Positions 24,440 to 35,269 are shown, counted from the first letter of the stretch. The stretch: 64,000 bases of DNA from Eleusine coracana subsp. coracana (GCA_032690845.1 CM064417.1:22546808-22610807); one strand, 5' to 3'. The notes: generated by a model not told the origin, from the letters alone. Numbers and translations are program-made.

Positions 24440-26420
24440 GTCGGCTCCTTCCTCCTGCTTTCCCTTGCCCTTGCTCTTCGGCGTACGCTAAAGGACCGCT
24501 CCCACGCACTCTTCGCCGGAGGAAAAGCTTGTGGCGATGTCTAGGAGCTCACGGGCCGTACAACGACCCCTTCGACCCAGCTCATGGATGAGCTATTCCG
24601 ATGTTGTGCCTGAGATGAAGGCTCCAACAATGTCCGCATTGCCCACATTGGGTAGCTCGTTGCACTTCTTGCTGAAGCACCGGATGTAGTCTGGGAGGGA
24701 CTCGCCAGCTTTCTACGGCAGTTCTTGAGGTCCCAGGGGTTGCCCGGCCGGACGTAGGTCCCCTGGAAGTTTTCGACAAAAATATTCCTCAAGTCATCCC
24801 AGTCATAGATTTGACCCTCGAGGAGGTACTCAAGCCAAGCACGGGCCGAGTCGGCAAGGTACAGTGGGAGATTGCAGATGATGGCGAGGTCATTGATGCC
24901 CCCCCCCCCCCAGCTTGACACGCGAGGCGGTAATCCTCAAGCCAAAGGTTGGGGTCTGTCTCGCCCGCGTACTCACGAGCTGAAGACCCGGAAGCGCTGA
25001 GGGAACTCGGTGGTGCGGATTCGCGAGCTGAAGACCCAGCCCAGGAGGGATCGGGCTCTGGCTCCGCTCCTCATCGGTGTCGTCATACCGACCTCTACGG
25101 CGCGGTTGATGGCCTCTTTCCTGGTTCCACAGCTCTCTCTCATGATGATGCGCCTTGAGAGTGTGACGCACGTTGCGGTGGCATCCGACTCGGTCGTGGA
25201 CCGAGGCTCTCTTAGGTGCACTTCCAACCGGGGCTGGCTGTTGAACCGAATGCTGTTGCAAACCGGCGGCGCTGCCCCCCTCCCGCATGTCTGGATGTGG
25301 AGATCTGTTGGCTAGATTGAGCAGCGCGCCATTGTGAGCTCGTCGCTTGGAGCTTGGCGGTCTTGGTTAGAAGAGCCGCGACTTCTCGCTGAGCTTGCTG
25401 GGCCTCTGGTGTTGCGAGCTCAAGGAGAGTATTGAGCAGGGTGACAGCTGCCACTATAATTTGTCCCACGCGGGAAAACTACGGGGGCCCTTGATCATCG
25501 GTGATGATGCGCTGAAGGACGTCGCGGGCCATGGCACGAGCGTGTGGGCCCCTACCAGGATGGGCTAGCTTGCAGTCTATCTCTTCCTTTTCATGCTCAA
25601 GCTGACGCCGAGTCTCTTCTAGCTCTGCCCGCCTCGCCCTCAACCGTTGTTGAAGGTTGTCCGGGCGGGGCTAGGTCTGCGGGTTCCCGGCCATACTGAC
25701 GGGAATGTTGATAAGGGTTTCCCCTCCTCTTGCACCCACCGTCGGGTTTGCCTGGGCGGGGGTCTCGGGATTCGCCACCGCTCTGGCGGCCGAGGTCCTG
25801 GCACCCCCCCCCCCCCCCCGTAGCTGAGGCGGGCGCAAGCCATACCACATTGCACCCTCGCAGGGTGCCGCAGCTTTTCGCGTAGCTTCCGGACTCGGAG
25901 ATGGAGTCTCCCGCTGACCCCACGTCGAGGAGATTGAAGAGAGACTCGTCCAGACGCTCGATCACGCCGACAAACCTAGAGCCCGTAGAGGCGGGAACTG
26001 TGAGTTGCATGGTCGCGCTTTGGAAACACCTCGCGGTGTTCCGTAAGCCATATGGGTGGCACTTTGAAGGGGTTCTGGTGAGCCCGTTCGAGCGAAGGTG
26101 CTCTTCTCTGAGAAGTTGCCCGTGGATGTTCACCAACACAAATACGAAGTGTCAGAGGTCTTCCGGATCGGGCGTGGGGCCCAAGTAATGCTCTAGATGG
26201 AGCCATAGATGATCGCCGTAACCGGACGATGTGATAGAGCGGTCAGTGACGTGCGGCCTGGCTGGCTCAAGTCAAACCGCGTGCATCGTCTCGTCGGCGA
26301 CTGCGACGGCCGCCGTGATAGGGTCTAGGAGTGACTCATCGATGAGTCACCGCGTTCCGTCTCCTGCGACTATGGAGTCAAGCATGTCGTTCGCGTCCTC
26401 CAGCCACCACGGACACATCG
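24440..26420 (-). pseudogene. Gypsy gag, decayed
   Basis: Minus-strand frames between 25300 and 24541 hold the retrotransposon gag core (LPLYLADSARAWLEYLLEGQ, YDWDDLRNIFVENFQGTYVR). The N-terminal part (about 26140-25600) is low complexity and Gly/Arg-rich. C runs of 13 (24899-24911) and 16 (25804-25819) bases break the frames. Gag would assemble the particle. The leader between this gene and the 5' LTR is occupied by a solo LTR. Confidence 0.75.
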
Positions 26421-26440
26421 CCACGAGGGCGAGCGCCTAG

Positions 26441-27989
26441 TGTTGACGGCTGTTAAGTACCATTTTTAACCATCAACTATACTCAAATAAAGGAGAATTT
26501 GGCATTTCATACACGCATGCTTTAGCACAATAATATAGTTCCACTTGTACTTGGAGAACTTTGTGCATGCAGGAGGAAATGTGAAGGAAACACCTCAAAA
26601 GGCAAGAAAACACACTTTCGACCAATCAGAGAGTGCCACATAGACGTCACACGGATTGAAGGGCCCATTTTCAGCACTTAACCGACGTAACTCCCTGCAA
26701 TACCGCGCAAACCAACGTCAGGGCCCACAGGACAGCCACCTGGAGAAAGCACAGGCCAGGAGGGGCCACCCCCAGGTCGGCCGACCTGGTCAGGTCGGCC
26801 GACCCGGCCGGGCGCCCTCTCCGCCTGGGCTTCCACGTGTTGGCTCCTCCGCGACTCCTGATGACGGTTTGAGATGCCTTCCGTGGCGGTTACGTTCCCT
26901 TACCGACCTATTGAGGCTATAAATAGGAGGGTGTGCCTTCACACTCAACACACACCACAAGAAGCATTTCTCTCTTGCTAGTAGTAGTTCTTGGAGTTTT
27001 AGTGGAGTTAGGCTGAGTCTAGAGCTCTCTAGTCCCAAGTCTTCACTTGGAATTGGTATGGCTCTTGTATCTTTTCCCTTTTGTAAGACTTTGCTCTTAT
27101 CAATATATATATCTTTTCTATATAGTTGTGCTTGGGTCATGAGTTTCTTGTTTGATATTGTGATCCATATATGTGATAATATAGTCTACTTGTGTGATAG
27201 TAGTTTATATTTATTATACTACTATTGTCATGCTAGTTATATACCGTCACTATAGTCTAGTTTATATGTTATAGTCTCTATGCTTAGTTTTAGCTGATAA
27301 AGTATAGCATGGGTTTGGTGATCGTATTCGTACGATAGCTCTGCCTCGTTAATAGTAATCGCGGAGGGGCAGAGTGCTCTTTGGTCATGCAAGTATGGTA
27401 TTTGGGTGACTGATTTGCATCAATTATTCGTTAGTCTACTGGTTCGTTGAGGTAGGCGGCAGGTGGTGACAGCCCTGTCCGTCCTTTGAAATCCTCCCCG
27501 CTAGGCTAGTGCGTAGGCTCTTGGCGGAAGTCGCCTGTGGATGCAGGGGTAAGTCCGTGCCTGAAGTGCTATACTATTGACTGCTGAACCTGAGTGTGGG
27601 TCTGTATGTATTCTACTTAGGCTATGCAACTGTATAGGAATGTATAGTAGGAGTAGCTTAGCCTAGTCTTTCCTCCACTAGACTTTATTTATTTAGTAGG
27701 AATCTTCTGTGTGTGTCACACTACCCGGTTATTATCATGTACCCGCCTGTCTTGGTTAGATATCCTTGCTAATTGTTAACATGATCTTATATGTTAGTAA
27801 CGCTTCTTGATCATAACCTTCCTTTGGGATAAACAAATACGATACCCTGAATACTTCCGGGTGAAATGCTACAGCGGTATTCTCCGTGCGCTTGCGGATT
27901 TTACCTACTTGACTCTGGGACATATTAGTGAACCGTTTCTGGCCCCGTGCCGGGAATGATTTATTAATATGGCTTAGCAAAAGTCAACA
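26441..27989 (+). mobile_element. Solo LTR (1549 bp), target duplication CCTAG
   Basis: Begins TGTTGACGGCTG, ends AAAAGTCAACA, and is flanked by CCTAG on both sides (26436-26440 and 27990-27994). It sits in the gypsy leader and is younger than it. TATAAATAG at 26918-26926 is the likely promoter. The 3' half shares GTGGTGACAG.CCTGTCCGTCC (about 27460-27485) and GGGTGAAATGCTACA (about 27858) with the solo LTR at 3840-5647. No coding region is present. Confidence 0.95.
26918..26926 (+). promoter_or_regulatory. TATA box of solo LTR
   Basis: TATAAATAG, about 480 bases into the LTR, is followed by AGGAGGGTGTGCC and a CACTCAACACACACC stretch. Its layout matches the box at 4607-4615 in the related solo LTR. 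Confidence 0.6.
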
Positions 27990-28175
27990 CCTAGACTGGG
28001 GGCGGTGAAGACGTCGGAATGCTGACGCATAGCAGCTTCTGGTCTGCACTAGCAACAAACTCTAGGCTCCCGAAGAATATGCTACTACCAAGAGCCAAGA
28101 AGGTGGAGGAAGTGGCCATCTGAACCTGGAAGTGGTGAAGCAAAACGCGCAAATTCCCCTACCTGGCGTGCCAAC

Positions 28176-28490
28176 TGTCGGCATTTAGAATTTTTTCACA
28201 GGGATGCACGCTTCGGGTTCGATGATGGCTAAGCAAGGGGACACGGGGGATTATACTAGTTCGGGGAAGCCTCCTACATCCAGTTCTCAGGCCTGCTCAT
28301 GTTGCTTGCTTTTGTGAGGGAGTACAACGGTTGTGAGAGAGAAGTGTGCTCCAAGTCTTGGGTGCGAGTGGTGTGTGTGTGTGTGTGTGTGTTTTTGCTG
28401 TTGCTGTGCCTATGTCGTGGTTGCTGTCTTTCTTCTCTTCTGAAGGAGATGCGGGCCTCCCCTTTTATATTCCAAGGGGAAAGGACCCTC

Positions 28491-28564
<74 letters not shown>

Positions 28565-29643
28565 TTTCTACATGTGATGAGTCAGTGGAGGCGTGCCAAC
28601 GAAGGGGAAGCCCTTAGTCGACGACGTAGTCTTCGGTCCTTGTGGCCCCATCGTCCTAGCCTCGCATCAGAGGGGCGGTACGGCGTTCGAGCGTGCCCCC
28701 GTTCTCCATCATCAGGTCGAGTCCCCCCTTGTTCCTATAGTCGGCGTGTTCCGCTGTGCGCAGGGAGGCGCAGTATGGGCATTGTCACATCATTCAAGTA
28801 AGGTTCAATCTAACTGTCTCTCAAACCGTCCTGCACCATCATCATTAGGTGCGTCATCGCACGATGGCAGCGCAGCGAGCCTTGCCACACCTGCCACCGC
28901 CAGCGGATGCTGGTGATGATGAGGGGGGCAAGTATCTGGAGAGATTTGACTCCTTGATACTATTCACATGTATTGGGCGTGGCGTTTAAGGCCAGGTGGT
29001 TGGTAGTCGTTGACCGTTGGCTCACTCGACCTCCTCCGTCGGGGGCCGTTGTGTCAGGTTGCATCTGTCCAGACCTGCTCGGAGTTGGAATCCGTCCCGT
29101 CTGGACGAGGCAATCGAGCTTCTCCACTTCACCACTCTAGGCTTGGTTAGGATTTTCTCACCCCGTCCTGTTTGGGCTTGGGTCCCACCGATAGGCGGTG
29201 ACGAAGGTGGAGTTTGTTTGGCGATTAGGGGGGGCATTCTATCATTGTGACAGTAGCGGCAGCGGAGTATCCGTCCTTGCCTCGGAGTGGACAGGCTCGG
29301 GCGAGTGGCTGAGTCATCTGCTTGGAAAGGCGAGCCATGCCCGGGTTCCGTCAGGCAGAGGGACCTGTCCTCGGCCCCTTTTGAGGGGTCGAGCAGGGCG
29401 TAGCGAATCCCCGACCCCTATTAAGGGGTCAAGCGGGATGCAACCGGCCCTCAACCACTCGGGGGTCGAGCGGGTTGGCATAGTGGCGCGGTCTTTACGG
29501 CTAAGGCCTGACTGCTACGGGGATGCTCCCCTTGGGGGCCCACGCTGGTGGTGCCTTGGTGGTGATCCTGTGGGCCCTTTTGAGTCTGACGCGTGTGAGC
29601 CTTTAGGAGGTGCCATGTGGCACCCCAATATTTAGCCTCAACA
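28176..29643 (-). repeat. Gypsy 5' LTR (right)
   Basis: About 1468 bp; starts TGTCGGCATTTAG and ends CTCAACA, next to target duplicate AGTAC. It carries a GT run near 28372-28391 and a long CA/GA run (about 28491-28565). The CA/GA run is roughly twice as long as in the left LTR. It is the 5' LTR for the minus-strand gag-pol. The adjoining inner sequence on the minus strand (GTTGGCACGCCAGGTAGGGG) is the candidate primer site; I cannot assign its tRNA. Confidence 0.92.
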
Positions 29644-29737
29644 AGTACGCTGGCATCTTCACCAAAGGATTACCATCGTCTGTCATCAGTGAATTTCGTA
29701 CCAGTCTGAACGTCCATTCCATTGGTGGCTAGACCGA
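29644..29737 (+). pseudogene. C-terminal end of Copia pol (continuation of 10766)
   Basis: After the gypsy element the frame continues with IFTKGLPSSVISEFRTSLNV and a TAG stop near 29732. Together with VLHVPTTS before 10768 it gives the typical Copia pol C-terminus. A short purine-rich tract (ACGGGGG, ending at 29754) precedes the LTR and is the likely polypurine tract. Confidence 0.85.
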
Positions 29738-29756
29738 CGCTCAGACTACGGGGGTG

Positions 29757-29914
29757 TGTTAGACGATGTATCTTATAAGCTATTGGGCCTATAGGATTAT
29801 GGCCTTGGGCCGTGTGCACATGCATGCACGACGTGAGGATTGCCCTGCGTGGCTCCCTATATGTACTCACGTATTGCTATCAATACTAATAATCGCATAT
29901 TCTAAACTCTTTCA
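29757..29914 (+). repeat. Copia LTR (158 bp), forward
   Basis: Starts TGTTAGACGATG and ends CTCTTTCA, followed at once by a primer-site-like TGGTAATCAGAGAG (29915-29928), close to the initiator Met-tRNA complement. It is thus the 3' LTR of the pol to its left and at the same time the 5' LTR of the gag to its right. Its inverted partner is at 31843-32000. Confidence 0.92.
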
Positions 29915-29928
29915 TGGTAATCAGAGAG
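29915..29928 (+). promoter_or_regulatory. Copia primer-binding site
   Basis: TGGTAATCAGAGAG resembles the plant initiator-methionine tRNA complement TGGTATCAGAGC with one extra base. The inverted arm has TGGTAATTAGAGGG (31829-31842, minus strand). This is where minus-strand cDNA synthesis would start. Confidence 0.8.
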
Positions 29929-30082
29929 TCGATCCCCTAACCCTAGTTTCGGCTCAACTCTGGCCGCTACCATCTTGCTGCGGCATCCCTACAACCTCCG
30001 GCCTCACATCGCACTGCCCCCTACCATTGTTCCTCCCTGTGTGCTCCTACCTATCCTCTAGCTCTCCAATACTCCTGCCGTC

Positions 30083-30875
30083 ATGGCTGCTTCCTTGAGT
30101 CCTGATGAGTAAGCGAAGGCCGACGCTGCCGCTGCCGAGACGATGAAGGCTGATGCTGATGCACTGGCCAAAGCTGACGCTATTGCCGCCGCGACAGAAG
30201 AGGCTCGTGCGCTCTACCTCGCCCAGGAGCGTGCAGAGCTTCATGCGCGGGCCATCGTTGTGCCCAACATCAAGACCATGGTGTTGTTCGTCCTCGAGCA
30301 AACCTCGGGAAACTTCACCAGATGGCGAAACTACTTCCTTAATGCCCTCGGCAAGTATGATCTCACTGATCTGGTACTTTCTAATGATGACTTCTTCATC
30401 GACCCATATTGGGTCCAGATGGATCGCACGGTCAAATCTTGGCTCTACAGCACCGTGTCACCTAACCTCGTCGAAATCGTCTCCACCCTGTCACCGACCT
30501 CACGCTCCATCTAGTTGGGTCTTACTGCCCAGTTCATTGGCAACAAGGAGCAACAAGCCCTTATCCTCGATGCAGAGTTTTGCAACTTTGAACAGAGCGA
30601 CCTGTCAATCTCCAAGTACTGCCGCCGTCTTAAGGAGATGGCCGAAGCTCTTCATGACCTCGACGAGCCTGTCCTCGATCGCGTGCTTGTGCTCAATGTC
30701 CTTCGTGCCCTAAATGAAAAATACTCGCACATGGCGTCACTGATCTTGAGGATGAAGCCTTTCTCATCGTTTGTCGACGTCCGTGCTGATCTCGGCGTTG
30801 AGGAATCAATCACGAATAGTAAGAAGCCATCAACATTTGTTGCCACCACTGCACCAACCCATCCTGCTGGGTTGG
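30083..30875 (+). pseudogene. Copia gag, second partial copy (forward arm)
   Basis: ATG at 30083 opens MAASLSPDE, then TAG (30110). It continues through an Ala/Lys-rich stretch to RAIVVPNIKTMVLFVLEQTS, FTRWRNYFLNALGKYDLTD and, after a TAG at 30512, SISKYCRRLKEMAEALHDL: the UBN2/retrotran_gag domain. It stops at THPAG near 30872, where the inverted copy begins. The first gag (6497-7560) lacks the part shown here before AELHARA, so the two overlap only in part. Confidence 0.88.
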
Positions 30876-31760
30876 TGCAGTGGCCTAGCAGGATGGGTTG
30901 GTGCAGTGGCGGCAACAAATGGTGATGGCTTCTTCCTCTTCATGATTGATTCCTCAATGCTGAGATCAGCACGAACATCGACAAACGATGGGAAAGGCTT
31001 CATCCTCTGGATCAGCGATGCCATGTGCGAGTATATTTCATTTAGGTCACGAAGGACATTGAGCACAAGCGTGCGATCAAGGACAGGCTCGCCGAGGTCA
31101 TGAAGAGCTTCGGCCATCTCCTTAAGACGGCAGCAGTACTCGGAGATTGACAGGTCGCTCTGTTCGAAGTTGCAAAACTCTGCATCGAGGATAAGGGCTC
31201 GCTGCTCCTTGTTGCCAATGAACTGGGCAGCAAGACCCAGCCAGATGGAGCGCGAGGTCAGCGATGAGGTGGAGACAATATGGATGAGGTCAGGTGACAC
31301 GGTGTTGTAGAACCCTGATTTGACCGTGCAATCCATCCGGACCCAATGCGGATTGACGATGAAGTCATCTTCAGAAAGTACCAGATCAATGAGATCGTAC
31401 TTGTCGAGGCATTGAGGAAGTAGTTTCGCCATCTGGTGAAGTTGCCCGAGGTTTGCGCGAGGATGAACGACACCATGGTCTTGATGTTGGGCATAACGAT
31501 GGCCTGCGCATGAAGCTATGCACGCTCCTGGGCGAGGTAGAGCGCACGAGCCTCTTCTGCCGTGGCGGCATTGGCGTCAGCTTTGGCCTGTGCATCGGCA
31601 TCGGCCTTCGTCTTCTCGGCAGCGGCGGCGTCGGCCTTGGCTTGCTCATCGGGACTCAGGGAACCAGCCATGGCGGCAGGAGTATTGGAGAGCTGGAGGA
31701 TAGGTAGGAGCATGCTGCGTGGGAGGAACAGCAGCAGGGGCAGTGTGGCGTGAGGCCGGA
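30876..31760 (-). pseudogene. Copia gag, inverted copy (reverse arm)
   Basis: The minus strand encodes the same gag, from the equivalent of ATG near 31672 (MAGSLSPDEQAKADAAAAEK, here without the stop seen in the forward arm) through FTRWRNYF and MKRKKPSPFVAATAPTHPA. The long readable frames are 31649-31386 and 31432-30830, with a frame change between them. It meets the forward arm at the same codon region, THPA. Confidence 0.88.
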
Positions 31761-31842
31761 GGTGGTAGGGATGCCGCAGCAAGATGGCAGCGGCTGGAGT
31801 TGAGCGGAAGCTAGGGTTAGGATATCGACCCTCTAATTACCA

Positions 31843-32000
31843 TGAAAGCATTTAGAATACTCGATGATTAGTATTGATAGCAATACGTGAGTACATATAG
31901 GGAGCCACGCAGGGCAATCCCGACGTCGTGCATGCATGTGCACACGGCCCAAGGCCATAATCCTACAGGCCCAATAGCTTATAAGATACATCATCTAACA
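31843..32000 (-). repeat. Copia LTR (158 bp), inverted
   Basis: On the minus strand it begins TGTTAGATGATGTATC at 32000 and ends ATGCTTTCA at 31843, with the primer site next to it. It has the same length as the forward LTR (158 bp). Its outer end abuts the target flank CTCCT, so this end was joined like a normal LTR end. Confidence 0.92.
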
Positions 32001-32005
32001 CTCCT

Positions 32006-32558
32006 GCCCGCCCTCTCATCATGAGATCCGCGTCAGGCCATCGTGATTGATTTGCTCCTCTTCCCCATCGCTGAGCCCGTCCCAATCCGTAGCAAGAGGC
32101 GCGCTGCTGCGGCCTCATCCTTCAATCCGTGTGATTCGAACCTGCTGGCCTCCTTCGACTCAGGTCACCTTCCTTGTAGCCACTCCCACGTTGAACTCCA
32201 CCGCTGTGCCCCTGCAAGGCAACCTGCAGCTCGCGTGCATCCCCAAGGCAGTGGCCACCAGCGATGACCTCACCTCGCATGCCTGTTTCAGAATCTGCAA
32301 TGCTACGATAGCTCCCTCGTCAATCTAAGCACACCGGCCCTCAAGCAGATCCATGAAGCCAGGAGCCAGGGTGAGCTTTTTCAGTCTGCTCGTAGTCGTT
32401 GTGATGAGTCTCTACAATCTGCACGACCAAGCACGTCAGGAAGGCAAGGTATATACCTTCCTATGACAAATTACTGAAGAGTTTTGTTGAATAACTTACT
32501 TGTTTTCACACGCTAGTGGATGTCCTCTTAAGAGTATCGAACTGTGATAGATTAATCA
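32006..32558 (+). other. Gene-fragment-like segment after Copia, copy A
   Basis: Resumes the GC-rich segment cut at 6496 and matches 38685-39225. Open frames include LACIPKAVATSDDLTSHACF, conserved in both copies. It looks like a captured exon, but I do not recognise the family. Similarity to copy B ends abruptly near 32558. Confidence 0.45.
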
Positions 32559-34219
32559 GTCTGAATTTTTTTCAAGTATGAATTATTGAACTATTAGGTA
32601 CTGAGAAATGTCCTTGTAGACTATTCATTTCATTCCAAAATTATTTTACTTGGGAATTACAATGTACATTAGGTATTTCATAACTCAACAAAACTGACAT
32701 ATTGACCAACCTTGTTAACGAGTGAAATATTAAACACTTAAGAGGCGGCAATGCCATGTTGATTAACCTGCAGCTTACAAAACTTGAGGTGCAAGAGCAC
32801 AGCCCTAATTTGCAGCCTCGGTGCCACGAATAACGGGTAGACCACAAGTTCGGACTTGAGGCTTATGACAATAACATGCACGCTAGCTGAATAGGACATT
32901 GAATTGTATTGCATCAGTCCAATTTTTCAAATAGTTAGCTTCATAGTTTGGACTAGCAGGCGCGTCCTATGTTTAGTTGTGTTGTATGAAAATTGCAAAA
33001 AAGAATGTTTCTGTTCCTTAATTCACTTAATATGAACATATTCCATGGTTATACCTATATTACTTCTTTTTACAAAAGTACCTATACGTTTACACCATCA
33101 GAAAATAGTATTTCCACAAAAGATACTTTATTTGAATCTTTCGTGAAGAAGATTAGGGCATTGGTGTCTGAGAAAGCAAACACGTTACACACAAAACCTG
33201 CTCAGGATTTAAGTTGCAAGCCTATTATGTATTTGCGAGGATTTCACGCTCTACTTTTTTATTTTGTTGACATAAAATATCTATCATGTAGCAACAGTTG
33301 AATCTAAATAATTGAAATAAGCACATATAGATCGGACTTAGAAGAGCATAAGAAATTTGTTGAACGCTGAAGTTTTTACATTCAGCTTTTCATGCTTGAA
33401 AATGATAGCATAAACGCTACTAAAATGCAAGAAATCACTTGGTGCGGAATAGAGGAACTGTAAGGGGGTCTTATTCTCTCATGTATGATTTCGGTAAGTA
33501 CAACAACAAACTGAGCCAAGCTGCTTCTTCTTAGACAATAGAGGTCACTTCACTTCTCAATGATATATTGGTCTTCAAGCCTCCCGAGATATAAAAAATT
33601 CTGTTATAGAATGACCACTATATGGAAAACAAGAATATTCAATATTTTAACATTCGACTCAAATGGTTAAATTATACTTTGCAGGCAATCTGGCACGGCA
33701 AGGGCCATGCCATCTTTCTAGTTTCATCAATTTCTTGCATGGGTCTCAGCTGCAGCGTAAGTCGTGGCGAAGTCATGCCAAATTGGTGGGCTCCGTGACA
33801 TAAAAAAATTTCAAAGAACTTGATTTATCCAATCAATATTTTTTCTTCTACATATTTATCATGCCTCTACTTTTACTTCTGGGACCATATATATCCGACA
33901 GTTGTTAGAAATATATTTCGTTAGTTATTCGATACAAGAAAACACATCAATTTTGTTACCAAAATAATATCGGCGCTAGCTTGGCTACGCATCGGGCCAT
34001 ATAGGTGTACTACGTATCATCCAAACACAAAAAACATGGGGTCGGGTGTTAATTTAAAAAAAATTAAATATCATGGCACAGAAAGCCGAGGAGCACTCTC
34101 AATTTATTGAGAGGAGGAATAGGCACCTGCGCCGATGGGGAATGGAACGCGGGTGGACTTGGGCGCATGCCAGCACTTTAACCCACAGTTGTCAACGGGT
34201 GTCAATTTAACCATTTTCT
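32559..34219. other. AT-rich spacer between duplicated blocks
   Basis: About 1.7 kb with no long ORF beyond chance (a 102-codon frame at 32993-33301 has no recognisable motif) and no terminal repeats. It has no match in copy B that I can see. It may be the original right flank of copy A or the junction of the tandem duplication. Confidence 0.45.
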
Positions 34220-34678
34220 GTGGCGGCGATTGTTATGGGCAGATGGAAATAAGGTTATTAGAGTCAAAGATTAGGTTAGGATGTTGGAGAGTCGAGACAC
34301 AGCTCCTGTTGTGCGTCAAAAGGAGTACTTGGTAGGGCGTGCAAACTATATATGACAAAAGCAACGTGCGTTTATGTTCTTTGATCTCTGAAGAAGCTAC
34401 CATTTGTTTCCCACTCATTTAAAAAGTACCTCTCCAACTTTGATATGTTTCTTTCGTCCCAACAATCAATTTTCTCCGTCATGTAAATAGCACCCCTAGC
34501 TTATACACAACAGGAAAATGGTACTGTAGCAGCACACCCTAAAATGGTGTAGCGGCACGTATGAAGCTAAGCCGCCACTACAGATGGTAATTAGCGGCGG
34601 CTTACAATGTCACCCGCCGCTACTTGCGTATATTCGTGATAGGTGACAATGACCATCGCTGTTAAAGAGGCCCACCAG

Positions 34679-34687
34679 TATAAATAG
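34679..34687 (+). promoter_or_regulatory. TATA box of CACTA promoter, copy B
   Basis: TATAAATAG in the same context as 457-465 (CCCACCAG before, ACCCCTCGGGCTGCTC after). It lies about 590 bases before the transposase frame, with an AT-rich leader between. Confidence 0.5.
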
Positions 34688-35269
34688 ACCCCTCGGGCTG
34701 CTCATTGTTCCAGTCGAAATTTGGGCATATCATTAAAATTGAGGGGGGGGGGGGGAGGTTTTGAGTTGGTTTTTTTAGGTCAAATTTGTTCTCTGAGGTA
34801 AGGGTAAAGTATTCCATATGTTTTTTTTTTTTGCTCTAGTGGTGAAATGATGGAGAATTTTGGCTTTGAACGTTCTATGATTTTCATGCAAATTTGGACA
34901 AATCCCCTTGATTTGAGAAGTTGTGGTTGAAATTTATTGGAATATACCTCATGTATTTACATTGATAACCCAAAAACCATGTTTTTCTAGCCTCTCTATG
35001 TGTATTAAACCTAAGATCTATCTTTGCTCATGCATATGTGTGTAGATAAAAGAGAGTGAGAGGGAGAGAGGTAGGGCAAGAGCAGTGTTTTTATTTCTTT
35101 TGTTTGTTTACACTTTATCTATTATTTAACATAACTTATTTACATTATACTAATATATATATTTAATTTATATGATCCAATATTTTTTATTATTTTAATA
35201 ATTTTGAATTTACATTATTTTATAATTATATTTGGAATAATTGGTATGTAATTTTTTATTTTCATCTAA

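Larger units (their letters stand above)
10769..29643 (-). mobile_element. Tat-like Ty3/gypsy retrotransposon, RT-less, with antisense gene
   Basis: Two similar LTRs (10769-12221 and 28176-29643) enclose about 16 kb. Both flanks carry AGTAC (10764-10768 and 29644-29648), and removing the element restores the Copia pol reading frame, so the limits are firm. Gag and pol read on the minus strand (26400 down to about 22000): gag, protease, RNase H, integrase. There is no room for reverse transcriptase. A plus-strand gene (18411-21432) lies between integrase and the left LTR, an arrangement known for Tat-lineage elements. Two solo LTRs have inserted (12809-15952 and 26441-27989). It could move only with enzymes supplied in trans, and its ORFs are broken. 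Confidence 0.92.
6497..32000 (+). mobile_element. Rearranged Ty1/copia composite with nested gypsy
   Basis: Comparison with copy B places the limits at 6496/6497 and 32000/32001. The flanking bases are CTTCT (6492-6496) and CTCCT (32001-32005), a target duplication with one mismatch. The left end is not an LTR: it starts inside gag. Going right there are gag, protease, integrase, RT and RNase H (to 10768), then the gypsy insertion, the last codons of pol (29644-29737), an LTR (29757-29914), a primer site and gag again, then an inverted gag and an inverted LTR ending at 32000. The element is therefore circularly permuted and partly palindromic, and inactive. Confidence 0.85.
1..32558 (+). repeat. 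Segmental duplication, copy A (interrupted)
   Basis: The sequence from base 1 matches the sequence from 34220 almost base for base, including the stretch left of the CACTA terminus, so this is a duplicated block and not two independent insertions. Alignable parts are 1-3839, 5653-6496 and about 32006-32558; the gaps are a solo LTR (3840-5647) and a Copia composite (6497-32000), both absent from copy B. The match is already present at base 1, so the left limit lies outside the window. Copy A also has a MITE (948-1183) missing from B and lacks about 50 bases at the transposase start that B retains. I inferred this by comparing the two copies by eye. Confidence 0.88.

Noticed and set aside
24004..24591. 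Plus-strand ORFs of 170-180 codons at 24005-24591
   Set aside because: They are antisense to the gypsy gag/protease frame, which has recognisable domains.
29758..29914. A separate small element formed by 29757-32000 alone (MITE-like inverted repeat)
   Set aside because: The left end directly follows the Copia pol stop and polypurine tract and there is no target duplication at 29757, so it is part of the Copia composite.
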